Assembly: GCA_934630705.1 (NCBI GenBank)
Contig: CAKTWP010000030.1
Span: 1-23,172, forward strand
DNA length: 23,172 bases
DNA from: an uncultured Clostridia bacterium
Lineage (GTDB): Bacteria; Bacillota; Clostridia; Christensenellales; Aristaeellaceae
Direction of reading: 5' to 3'
Shown: positions 15,010 to 22,620 of the stretch, one piece after another
How positions within the stretch are numbered: position 1 is the first letter of the stretch
Layout of the letters: each line of letters starts with the position of its first letter
Notes under the pieces: model-generated
What the model saw: only the letters and a program-made list of their open reading frames with translations
The model's database searches: none
Told to the model about the DNA's origin: nothing
Made by a program: the position numbers and the translations under genes

Positions 15010-17441
15010 TTGTATACGGCGGGGCGTTTAATCCCCTGACGGCGGCCCATCAGGCGGCCATCCGGGCGCTGCGGGCGCAGTATCCGGAGGATACGCTGGT
15101 GCTGCTGCCCTCCGGCGGGCGGTTCATCGCCCAATGGAAGCCGGGCCAGGGCGTGCTGCCTGATCTGACGCGGCTGGATATTCTCCGGGCGTTTCTGGCG
15201 CAGGCGGGAATGGACGATGTGAAAATCGATCTGTCCGCCCTGCAGGAAAACCTGTGCACCTTCGACGCCCTGCAGCGGCTGCGGGCGGCATACGGCCAGG
15301 CGGAAGCGCGGTTTGTGATTGGCGAGGATAAGCTGCCTGAGCTGCCCCGATGGGCCCACGCGGAAGCGCTGCTGGAAAGCTGCCGCTTTATCGTGCTCAC
15401 CTATGACCCGGCCGCGCCTGCGCTGCCGGACGGGGTGCAGGGGGATTATCTGCTGCTGCCCCGCGGCACGGAGGAAACCCATGCCAGCGCGCTGCGGCTG
15501 CGGATGGCCCGGCATGATCCCGGGCTGAAGGCCGATCCGCTGCTGGGCCCGGCCCTGGGCGCATTCCCGGACTGCCTGCGCCTGTGCGCCCTTTCTCCCC
15601 AAGTGTATCTGGGGGATCCCATGGCCAATGCCCGGGAAATCATTCGCCGCTGCCGGGAAACGGACGGGGACGTGCTGGTATTTCCGGAATTGTCCATCTG
15701 CGGCTATACCTGTCAGGATCTGTTTCTGTCCCCGGCCTTTGTGGCTGCCTGTCAGGATGCGGCGCGGCTGGTGATGGAGGAAACCCGGGAGCTCAAGCAG
15801 CTGGTTTTCATCGGCTGCCCGGTGAGCCGGGGCGAGCGGCTGTATAACTGCGCGCTGGCCCTTCAGGGCGGCCGGCTGCTGGCGGTGCTTCCCAAGACCC
15901 ATCTGGCCAATTACGGCGAGTTTTATGAGCGGCGCTGGTTTGCTTCGGCGCTGGAAGGGGCAGGCGGCACGATCTGCCTGTTTGGGCAGGAGGCGCCCTT
16001 TGGGGCGGATGTGCTGCTGCGGCAGGCGGAAACCGGGCTGCTTATCGGCGCGGAGCTGTGCGAGGACGCATGGGCTCCCCTGCCCCCCAGCATGGAAAAA
16101 TGCGCGGCAGGGGCGCGGGTGATGGTGAACCTGTCCGCCAGCAATGATATTGTGGCCAAGCCTGAATACCGGCGGCAAATGCTCTCCTCCCTGTCTGCCC
16201 GGGGCATCTGCGCCTATGCGTATGCCTCCAGCGGCGCGGGGGAAAGCAGCAGCGATCTGGTGTATGGCGGCCATCGGATGATCTTTGCCAACGGCCATTT
16301 GCTGTCCGAGACCCGGGCCGGGCTGGCGGATGAGGGCCCGGATGCGGCGGCTACGGTGAACCTGGCCCTGCTGGCAGCGGATCGCGCCCGAATGAAGAGC
16401 TTCACCTCCGGCAGCACCGCCTCCTTCCGGGAGGTTCCCTTCTCCATGGCCACCTATCGCTTCCCCGCGCCGGTGGGGAAAGCGCCCTTCGTGCCGCCGG
16501 TGGAGGGCAGCGCCCGGAAGCAGCGGTGCCTGGATATTCTGCAATTGCAGGCCCAGGGCCTGTGTCAGCGGCTGCGGGGCATCGGCTGCAAAAAAGCGGT
16601 GATCGGCATCAGCGGCGGATTGGACAGCACCCTGGCTTTGCTGGTGACCAAAACGGCCTTTGAAGCCCTGGGGCTGCCTATGGCGCATATCGTTACCATC
16701 ACCATGCCCTGCTTTGCCACCAGCGGCCGCACCCTGAAAAACGCTACGGATCTTTGCCTGCAATTGGGTACGGATTTCCGCAAGGTGGATATTTCCGCGG
16801 CCTGCACAGCCCATGGCCACGATATTGGCCATGCCATGCAGGAAGCGGACATCGCCTTTGAAAATATTCAGGCCCGGGAGCGCACCCAGGTGCTCATGGA
16901 CGTGGCCAACATGGAAAACGCCATCGTGGTGGGCACGGGCGATCTATCCGAGCTGGCGCTGGGATGGTGCACCTATAACGGCGATCATATCTCCCATTAT
17001 GGCGTGAACTGCGGCGTGCCCAAAACGCTGGTGAAATTCATCGTGGAAACCTATGCCCGGGAGCTGGCCGCGCCGGATACCCGGGAAACCCTGCTGAGCA
17101 TTCTGGGCACGGAGATTACCCCGGAGCTGGTGCCCGGCGGCGCGTCCACCGAGGAACGCATCGGCAAATACGATCTCCACGATTTCTTCCTCTATTATTT
17201 CATGCGCTACGGCCTGCCCCGCAGCGCCCTGCGCTTTCTGGCGGCGGGGGCCTTCGGGGCCTGGCAGCTGCCCGAAATCGAAAAGACCCTGGACACCTTC
17301 CTGCGCCGGTTCTTCCAGAACCAATTCAAGCGCAATTGCCTGCCCGATGGCCCCAAAATCGGCTCGGTATGTCTCTCGCCCCGGGGCGACTGGCGCTTGC
17401 CGGCGGATATGGGGAAATGCCCGCCGCTGCAGAACCGCTGA
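15003..17441 (+). CDS. NadD-NadE fusion: nicotinate-nucleotide adenylyltransferase plus glutamine-dependent NAD synthetase
   Basis: This 812-residue protein joins the last two steps of NAD synthesis. Residues 1-185 look like a nucleotidyltransferase: YGGAFNPLTAAH (5-16, TxxH variant of the HxGH site) and a divergent ISSTxxR-like segment, HASALRLRM (160-168). From about 192 follows a nitrilase-type glutaminase domain with E229 (FPELS), K298 (PKTHL) and C353 (ELCEDAW) as catalytic triad. From about 490 is the NAD synthetase domain with the ATP-binding SGGLDS (537-542) and a C terminus (CLPDGPKIGSVCLSPRGDW) typical of large glutamine-dependent NadE. Residues 192-812 match the usual length of a complete NadE, so the N-terminal domain is an addition. 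The glutaminase and synthetase assignments are firm; adenylyltransferase activity is likely but unproven. Confidence 0.9.
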   Translation: MLIVYGGAFNPLTAAHQAAIRALRAQYPEDTLVLLPSGGRFIAQWKPGQGVLPDLTRLDILRAFLAQAGMDDVKIDLSALQENLCTFDALQRLRAAYGQAEARFVIGEDKLPELPRWAHAEALLESCRFIVLTYDPAAPALPDGVQGDYLLLPRGTEETHASALRLRMARHDPGLKADPLLGPALGAFPDCLRLCALSPQVYLGDPMANAREIIRRCRETDGDVLVFPELSICGYTCQDLFLSPAFVAACQDAARLVMEETRELKQLVFIGCPVSRGERLYNCALALQGGRLLAVLPKTHLANYGEFYERRWFASALEGAGGTICLFGQEAPFGADVLLRQAETGLLIGAELCEDAWAPLPPSMEKCAAGARVMVNLSASNDIVAKPEYRRQMLSSLSARGICAYAYASSGAGESSSDLVYGGHRMIFANGHLLSETRAGLADEGPDAAATVNLALLAADRARMKSFTSGSTASFREVPFSMATYRFPAPVGKAPFVPPVEGSARKQRCLDILQLQAQGLCQRLRGIGCKKAVIGISGGLDSTLALLVTKTAFEALGLPMAHIVTITMPCFATSGRTLKNATDLCLQLGTDFRKVDISAACTAHGHDIGHAMQEADIAFENIQARERTQVLMDVANMENAIVVGTGDLSELALGWCTYNGDHISHYGVNCGVPKTLVKFIVETYARELAAPDTRETLLSILGTEITPELVPGGASTEERIGKYDLHDFFLYYFMRYGLPRSALRFLAAGAFGAWQLPEIEKTLDTFLRRFFQNQFKRNCLPDGPKIGSVCLSPRGDWRLPADMGKCPPLQNR

Positions 17442-17498
17442 GCCGCTTTCCGTTTCCTGCCCGATCAACAGACAAATGAACAAAGGAGAAATGCCGTT

Positions 17499-18506
17499 AT
17501 GAGCCACGTTATCGTGCCCGCGGGCTACACGTCCACCCTGTCGCTGTATGAAACCCAGGAGGCCATTGGCCTGATTAAAAAGCTGTTTCAGGGCAATCTG
17601 TCCCATGCGCTGCATTTGAAGCGCGTGTCCGCGCCGCTGTTTGTGGATGGCGCGTCCGGCCTGAACGATGACCTGAACGGCGTGGAGCGCCCCGTGTCCT
17701 TTGATATGCTGGAAACCGGCGAAACAGCGCAGGTGGTGCATTCGCTGGCCAAATGGAAGCGCTACGCCCTGGCCCGGTATCATTTTCCTGTGGGCGAGGG
17801 CCTCTATACCGATATGAACGCCATTCGCCGGGATGAAACGCTGGATAACCTGCATTCCGTGTATGTGGATCAGTGGGACTGGGAAAAGGTGATCGACGAA
17901 AAGGACCGCACCATGGAAACCCTCAAGGACACCATGCAGCGGATCGTCACCGCCATCTGCGTTACGCTGGATATGCTCAAATGGCAGTATCCCCAGGTGG
18001 ACGTGAGCCTGAAACGGGAAATCACCTTCGTGACCACCCAGGAGCTGGAGGACCGCTATCCCGATAAAACGCCCAAGGAGCGGGAGAACCTGTTCCTGCG
18101 GGAGCATAAAACCGTGGGCCTGCTGCAGATCGGCAAGCAGCTGCGCTCCGGCAAGCCCCATGACGGCCGCGCCCCGGACTATGACGATTGGGAACTGAAC
18201 GGCGATATTCTGTTCTGGAACGATGTGCTGGGCTGTGCGTTTGAAATTTCGTCCATGGGTGTGCGAGTGTCTCCCGAATCGCTGGATCGGCAGCTGCGGC
18301 TTTCGGGCAAGGAGGAGCGGCGAAGCCTGCCCTTCCATCAGGCGCTGCTGAACGGCCAGCTGCCCTACACCATCGGCGGCGGCATCGGCCAGAGCCGGCT
18401 GTGCATGCTGCTGCTGGGCAAGGCGCATATTGGTGAGGTGCAGTCCTCCTATTGGGATCAGGCCACCCGGGAAACCTGCGAAAAGGCCGGGATCGTGCTG
18501 CTGTAA
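17499..18506 (+). CDS. asnA: Aspartate-ammonia ligase (AsnA)
   Basis: AsnA makes asparagine from aspartate, ammonia and ATP and resembles class II aminoacyl-tRNA synthetases. The 335-residue product has the expected length. It shows the characteristic LKRVSAPLFVDGASGLNDDLNG near the N terminus, KWKRYALARY, and the motif-3-like GGGIGQSRLCMLLLG beginning at residue 293. CAAAGGAGA precedes the ATG at 17499. It lies 57 bases after the NAD synthetase gene with no terminator visible between, so it is probably in the same transcript. Note that the preceding NadE carries its own glutaminase, whereas AsnA uses free ammonia. Confidence 0.96.
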   Translation: MSHVIVPAGYTSTLSLYETQEAIGLIKKLFQGNLSHALHLKRVSAPLFVDGASGLNDDLNGVERPVSFDMLETGETAQVVHSLAKWKRYALARYHFPVGEGLYTDMNAIRRDETLDNLHSVYVDQWDWEKVIDEKDRTMETLKDTMQRIVTAICVTLDMLKWQYPQVDVSLKREITFVTTQELEDRYPDKTPKERENLFLREHKTVGLLQIGKQLRSGKPHDGRAPDYDDWELNGDILFWNDVLGCAFEISSMGVRVSPESLDRQLRLSGKEERRSLPFHQALLNGQLPYTIGGGIGQSRLCMLLLGKAHIGEVQSSYWDQATRETCEKAGIVLL

Positions 18507-18551
18507 CCCCCGAAATACAAAAGCGCTGCAATCTGCGAAGGAGAGAGAATC

Positions 18552-19292
18552 ATGACGCGGTCGCTGATCGAGCACTACATTCTGTTCTTTTTCATCAGCT
18601 CTATGCTGGGATGGCTGATGGAGGTTTGCTGCAAGCTGTGGCAGTTTCACCGGTTTATCAACCGGGGGTTCCTCATCGGCCCCTATTGCCCCATTTACGG
18701 CTTTGGCGCGGTGCTGGTGACGGCGCTGCTGTCCCCTTATGCCGGTTCGCCGGCGGCGGTATTTGTGCTGGCCATGGTGGTCTGCGGCACGCTGGAATAC
18801 CTGACCAGCTATCTGACGGAAAAGCTGTTCCACGCCCGGTGGTGGGATTACAGCCACAAACGGTTTAACCTGAATGGCCGCGTCTGCGCGGATACGCTGA
18901 TTCCTTTTGGGCTGCTGGGGCTGCTGATGATTTACGTGGTGAAGCCCTTTCTGTTCGGGCTGATGGATCGAATGGCGCCGGGGCTGCTGGAGGGGCTGTG
19001 CATTGGACTCACCTGCCTGATTCTGGTGGATACGGTGCTGTCGGTGACGGTGCTGAGCAAGATTCGCAAGGAAGCGGATCTGTCCGGCGAGGACGATACC
19101 GAGGCCATCACCAAGGCGGTGCGGGCCCATCTGGCCAAGCAGAGCGCGCTGGTGCGCCGCACGCTGGCTGCGTTCCCCTATGCCCGGCTGTATTCCAAGC
19201 CGGTAATGCAGCAGCTGCGCCAGCGGCGGAAGGCCATGCAGCAGGAAATCAAGGCGAAAATGAAGCGGCTGTCCGAGAAAATCGACGGCTGA
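18552..19292 (+). CDS. CmpB-like (PF06541, putative ABC transporter type IV) membrane protein
   Basis: The 246-residue protein matches the CmpB family of Bacillota: GWLMEVCCK in the first helix, NRGFLIGPYCPIYGFGA, LEYLTSYLTEKLFHARWWDYS and FNLNGRVCADTLIPFG. About five or six membrane helices occupy residues 8-165, followed by a basic, helical cytoplasmic tail (about 170-246). The family is annotated as a putative ABC transporter component, but no ATPase gene is nearby and its function is unknown. AAGGAGAGAG precedes the ATG; the gene starts 45 bases after asnA. The R2 hairpin of repeat copy D begins 22 bases after the stop. Confidence 0.85.
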   Translation: MTRSLIEHYILFFFISSMLGWLMEVCCKLWQFHRFINRGFLIGPYCPIYGFGAVLVTALLSPYAGSPAAVFVLAMVVCGTLEYLTSYLTEKLFHARWWDYSHKRFNLNGRVCADTLIPFGLLGLLMIYVVKPFLFGLMDRMAPGLLEGLCIGLTCLILVDTVLSVTVLSKIRKEADLSGEDDTEAITKAVRAHLAKQSALVRRTLAAFPYARLYSKPVMQQLRQRRKAMQQEIKAKMKRLSEKIDG

Positions 19293-19313
19293 CGAGGGAT
19301 CGAAATGACGAGT

Positions 19314-19560
19314 GCGAGAGGCCCGTTCTTTCAAAAGAAAAAAGGCCCTCTTGTGCTCGCCTAAAGAAAGCCAATCGGAATAAGGCTTCTGCACTTTATC
19401 ACAATGCGCCCTAGAATGGATGAAGGAACGAAAAATGTTGCCTTCTTCATTCTGGGGCGCATTGCGGATTTTATGAGTTCAGTTCATAGCCCTAAAGTTT
19501 TCCTGGAAGGGAACGTGGAGGGGAATCGCTCTTTGACCACAAAGAACGGTTCCCTTCCAC
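19314..19560 (+). repeat. Composite intergenic repeat, copy D
   Basis: This lies between the convergent CmpB-like gene and the minus-strand oxidoreductase gene. The order is R2 hairpin (GCGAG 19314-19318 with CTCGC 19356-19360, nested pairing inside around CTTTCAAAAGAA), arm (19360-19381), palindrome R1 (19398-19469), arm (19486-19511) and R3 hairpin (19515-19535 with 19540-19560, a few G-T pairs and mismatches). The total is about 247 bases, against about 250 for the same span of copy C. R3 ends seven bases before the stop codon of the minus-strand gene. Confidence 0.72.
19398..19469 (+). repeat. Palindromic repeat R1, copy D
   Basis: CAATGCGCCC (19402-19411) pairs perfectly with GGGCGCATTG (19455-19464), and pairing continues inward through AGAATG (19413-19418) with CATTCT (19448-19453). 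Relative to the other copies it lacks one base in the left outer arm. Confidence 0.8.
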
Positions 19561-19566
19561 AATATT

Positions 19567-20850
19567 TTATTGCGCTTTTTCTTTCGTGATGCCCACGGTG
19601 ATTTCCTGCGCATCCCGGCAGGCGTCCAGCAGCTTGCCGCTCAGGGGCTGCACCACCATTTCGCCGGGGGTGAGAATCATTTTGCGCAGAGAGGAAACGG
19701 GCTTGCCGTCGGCGTAGACGGTGAGATAATGATCCCGATACACCTGGGTGGGGCGGAACATCAGATCCACCTGCTGGGTATCCGGCCCCATCATGATTTT
19801 CTGGGGCACTACGCCGCGCACGCCGGCGCCGTCCTTCACGGCCACTTCCCGGCCTTCGTTGCGCTGGCCCGCCGCATAGCGCGCCGCCATTTCCCCCGCC
19901 CGGAAGCTTTCGTTGCTCACGTGGTCCACCAGGTCATGCACATGCAGCACGTTGCCGCAGGCAAACACGCCGGGCACGCTGGTTTCCAGCGTGTCGCTGA
20001 CCACCGCGCCGCTGGTGGCGGGAGAAATCTGTACCCCCGCGCCTACGGACAGCTCGTTTTCCGGAATCAGGCCCACGGACAGCAGCAGCGTGTCGCAGTC
20101 AAAGTGCATTTCCGTGCCGGGAATGGGCTTGCGATCCGGGCCGACCTGCGCCACCGTCACGCCGGTGAGCCGTTCCTTGCCCTGAATGTCGATCACGGTG
20201 TGGGACAGATACAGGGGGATGTTGTAATCCTGCAGGCACTGCACAATATTGCGGTTCAGGCCGGAGGAATAGGGCATCAGCTCCACGCAGGCCAGCACCT
20301 TCGCGCCCTGAAGCGTCATGCGGCGGGCCATAATCAGACCGATATCTCCGCTGCCCAGGATCACCACCCGGCGGCCGGGCATGAAGCCCTCCAGATTCAC
20401 AAACTTCTGAGCCGTGCCGGCGCTGTAAATGCCGGCGCAGCGGGTGCCGGGCGTGGCCAGCGCGCCCCGGGGCCGTTCCCGGCAGCCCATGGCCAGCACA
20501 ATGGCCTTGGCCTGATAGCGCATAAAGCCGTTTTCCCGGCTCACGGCGGTGACGATCTTGTCCGGGGAAACGGACAGAACGGTCACGCCGGTACGGATGT
20601 CAATGTTCATTTCCCGGGCGGTGTCAATATCCCGCTGGGCATATTCCGGGCCGGTCAGCTCTTCCTTGAACCGATGCAGGCCGAAGCCGTTGTGGATGCA
20701 CTGGCGCAGAATGCCGCCGGGCTGATCCTCCCGCTCCAGCACGATCAGGCTTTCCGTGCCCGCTTTTTTCGCCGCAATGGCGGCGGCCAGGCCTGCCGGG
20801 CCCGCGCCGATAATCAATACGTCCACCTGCACGCAATCGTCATTTCGCAT
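19567..20850 (-). CDS. FAD/NAD(P)-dependent oxidoreductase
   Basis: A 427-residue pyridine nucleotide-disulfide-type flavoprotein. It has an N-terminal FAD site (VLIIGAGPAG, 11-20), GGILRQCIHNGFG (45-57), a second dinucleotide fold (VVILGSGDIG, 162-171) for NAD(P)H and a late FAD contact TSVPGVFACGN. Proteins of this kind are usually encoded beside a GlpA/GlpO-like dehydrogenase, as here, and may pass its electrons to NAD. The start at 20850 is preferred because AAGGAGG lies about ten bases upstream; a TTG seven codons earlier is possible. It overlaps the upstream gene by 11 bases. The small DUF1667 gene that often completes such operons is not found after it. Confidence 0.85.
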   Translation of the reverse strand: MRNDDCVQVDVLIIGAGPAGLAAAIAAKKAGTESLIVLEREDQPGGILRQCIHNGFGLHRFKEELTGPEYAQRDIDTAREMNIDIRTGVTVLSVSPDKIVTAVSRENGFMRYQAKAIVLAMGCRERPRGALATPGTRCAGIYSAGTAQKFVNLEGFMPGRRVVILGSGDIGLIMARRMTLQGAKVLACVELMPYSSGLNRNIVQCLQDYNIPLYLSHTVIDIQGKERLTGVTVAQVGPDRKPIPGTEMHFDCDTLLLSVGLIPENELSVGAGVQISPATSGAVVSDTLETSVPGVFACGNVLHVHDLVDHVSNESFRAGEMAARYAAGQRNEGREVAVKDGAGVRGVVPQKIMMGPDTQQVDLMFRPTQVYRDHYLTVYADGKPVSSLRKMILTPGEMVVQPLSGKLLDACRDAQEITVGITKEKAQ

Positions 20851-22303
20851 CGCCCCGTGCCTCCTTCGCAATTTCTTCCAGCGTGCCCACCAGCAGCCTG
20901 CTTTCGCCGCCGCTCTTGGTGATGCTCAGGGGCGAAACGCCCAGTTCCTCGCACAGAATCTCCAGCACCCGGGGAGAGCAGAACCCGCCCTGGCACCGGC
21001 CCATGCCGGCCCGGGTGCGGCGCTTGACCCCGTCGATGGACCGGGCGCCCACGGGACGGCGGATGGCATCGCGGATTTCCGCCTCCGTGACTACTTCGCA
21101 GCGGCAGACCACCCGGCCGTAATCCGGATCCTGCCGGCAGGCTTCGGCCCGTTCTTCATCCGTCATGGCGAAGAAGGGCTTGCGCAGGGGCACGGCGGGC
21201 TGGAACAGCCGCTTGCCCGGCAGCTTCAGCGCTTCGGCCACCATTTCGCCCAGCTCCTCGCCGATGGCGGGGGCGGCGGACAGGCCGGGGCTTTCGATGC
21301 CGATGGCTTCAAAGGCGTTCTGGGGCGCGCCGGAAACCTCGCCGATGATAAAATCATCGCCGGTGGAATGAGCGCGGATGCCGGCAAAGGTGGTAATCAC
21401 CGGGCGCACGGAAACCGCGGGCCAGGTCAGGCGGCAGCGATCCAGCACAAAGTTCAGGCCGGACTGGGTGGTTGCCTTATCGTCGGGATCCTCCACGTCG
21501 ATGGCGGAGGGACCCAGCAGGGCGTTGCCGTGGGCGGTGGGGGTGACCAGCACGCCCTTGCCCATCTTGGAGGGAACCTGGAACATGGTGTGGTCAAAGG
21601 GAGGCTTCACGGTATGATCCAGCAGATAATATTCGCCCTTGCGGGGGATGATTTCCACCGGCATATCGGAGATCTGGTTATGCAGCTTGGCTGCGCCCAC
21701 GCCTGCGCAATTGACGATGGCCCGGGCGACAAATTCGCCCTTGGGGGTGGCGACATGCCAGGCTTCGCCGTCATGGGACAGCTGGGAAACCGGCGCATCG
21801 AAGATAAATTCCACGCCGTTTTGCGCCGCATGATAGGAAAGCGCAATGGTCATTTCATAGGGGCTGACGATGGCGCTGGTGGGCGCATAGAGGGCGCAGG
21901 TCACGGCGGGATTGGTCTGAGGCTCCAGGCGCAGGATCTCGTCCCGCTCTAGAATCTGCAGCTCCTTCACGCCGTTTTTCTGGCCCTGATCGTAGAGCTT
22001 CTGAATGGTCTGCCGGTCCTCGGGTTCAAAGCCCAGCACCAGCGCGCCGTTGCGCCGATAGGGCACGCCCAGCGCCGGGGCGAGGGTGGCGTACATGGCC
22101 GCGCCCTTCACATTGTAATACGCTTTTTTTGTGCCGGGCTTTGCGTCAAAGCCCGCATGGACGATGCCGCTGTTGGCCTTGCTGGCCCCGTCGGCCACGT
22201 CTTCGGCTGCTTCCAGCAGCGCAATATTTCCCTGATAGCGGCTCAGCTGGCGGGCCAGCGCACAGCCCACCACGCCTCCGCCGATGATGAGAACGTCATA
22301 CAT
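20840..22303 (-). CDS. FAD-dependent glycerol-3-phosphate dehydrogenase-like protein with BFD-type [2Fe-2S] domain
   Basis: The 487-residue protein is a DAO-type flavoprotein: FAD site IIGGGVVGCALARQL from residue 6, then ASKANSGIVHAG (40-51), which in this family lies at the flavin. The C-terminal region has CRC (C400, C402) and GRCQGGFC (C437, C442), the cysteine pattern of the BFD-like [2Fe-2S] domain of anaerobic glycerol-3-phosphate dehydrogenase (GlpA). It probably oxidises glycerol-3-phosphate or a similar 2-hydroxy acid and passes electrons through the FeS domain to the partner oxidoreductase. AAAGGAG precedes the ATG by about 11 bases. The substrate is not certain; 2-hydroxyglutarate oxidases share the same fold. 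Confidence 0.85.
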   Translation of the reverse strand: MYDVLIIGGGVVGCALARQLSRYQGNIALLEAAEDVADGASKANSGIVHAGFDAKPGTKKAYYNVKGAAMYATLAPALGVPYRRNGALVLGFEPEDRQTIQKLYDQGQKNGVKELQILERDEILRLEPQTNPAVTCALYAPTSAIVSPYEMTIALSYHAAQNGVEFIFDAPVSQLSHDGEAWHVATPKGEFVARAIVNCAGVGAAKLHNQISDMPVEIIPRKGEYYLLDHTVKPPFDHTMFQVPSKMGKGVLVTPTAHGNALLGPSAIDVEDPDDKATTQSGLNFVLDRCRLTWPAVSVRPVITTFAGIRAHSTGDDFIIGEVSGAPQNAFEAIGIESPGLSAAPAIGEELGEMVAEALKLPGKRLFQPAVPLRKPFFAMTDEERAEACRQDPDYGRVVCRCEVVTEAEIRDAIRRPVGARSIDGVKRRTRAGMGRCQGGFCSPRVLEILCEELGVSPLSITKSGGESRLLVGTLEEIAKEARGDAK

Positions 22304-22377
22304 GGTTTCGCTTCGCTCCTTTGTTATCAGGCTCGGGAAAATCTCGTTTCATTTTATTCCCGATTGCATCGATTGTT

Positions 22378-22406
22378 AGTATACCATACTTTTTCCGCTT
22401 TGCCCA
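22378..22406 (-). promoter_or_regulatory. Promoter of the FAD oxidoreductase operon
   Basis: On the minus strand, TGGGCA (plus 22401-22406) and TATACT (plus 22378-22383) are separated by 17 bases with a TGG extension. The -35 is only four bases from the -35 of a divergent plus-strand promoter. Confidence 0.65.
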
Positions 22407-22410
22407 CAGT

Positions 22411-22439
22411 TTTTTATTCATCATTATAAATGGTATAAT
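22411..22439 (+). promoter_or_regulatory. Upstream promoter P1 toward the oxidoreductase gene at 22621
   Basis: TATAAT at 22434-22439 with TGG just before it (extended -10). The -35 position 22411-22416 reads TTTTTA, a weak match. A transcript from here would have a leader of about 175 bases and pass through the second promoter. Confidence 0.5.
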
Positions 22440-22519
22440 CGCGGATGGGGGAAACGCCCCGGAATCGACTGCATTCGCCCGTTTTTACGATTTATTTGTT
22501 TTTTTCTCCGGGCTTTTCC

Positions 22520-22549
22520 TTGACAGATGCTTGCGGATAGCCGTATAAT
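22520..22549 (+). promoter_or_regulatory. Main promoter P2 of the pyruvate:ferredoxin oxidoreductase gene
   Basis: A fully consensus -35 TTGACA (22520-22525) and -10 TATAAT (22544-22549) with an 18-base spacer, the only promoter in the window with both boxes perfect. The 5' leader then contains a perfect 8-bp stem, GCGGAAAA (22567-22574) with TTTTCCGC (22583-22590), before the ribosome binding site. The rest of 22304-22620 holds only these promoter elements and AT-rich sequence. Confidence 0.9.
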
Positions 22550-22620
22550 ATTTACCTGGAGAAGATGCGGAAAAAACAAGGCTTTTCCGCTCTCATACAA
22601 GGCAAAAGGAGGCAATTCCC

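Noticed and set aside
14970..16832. Minus-strand open frame of 620 codons
   Set aside because: It is antisense to the NadD-NadE fusion, whose motifs are unmistakable.
16944..19394. Minus-strand open frame of 816 codons across nadE, asnA and the CmpB-like gene
   Set aside because: It is antisense to three well-supported genes, has His/Gln/Arg-rich composition typical of shadow frames, and has no domain signature.
7796..19469. The repeated palindromes as a CRISPR array
   Set aside because: The units are thousands of bases apart, are hairpins of about 72 bases, have no regular spacers, and no cas gene is present.
19570..22303. Plus-strand open frames (450 and 398 codons) opposite the FAD oxidoreductases
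   Set aside because: The minus-strand genes have FAD sites, FeS cysteines, ribosome binding sites and a promoter; the plus-strand translations have none of these.
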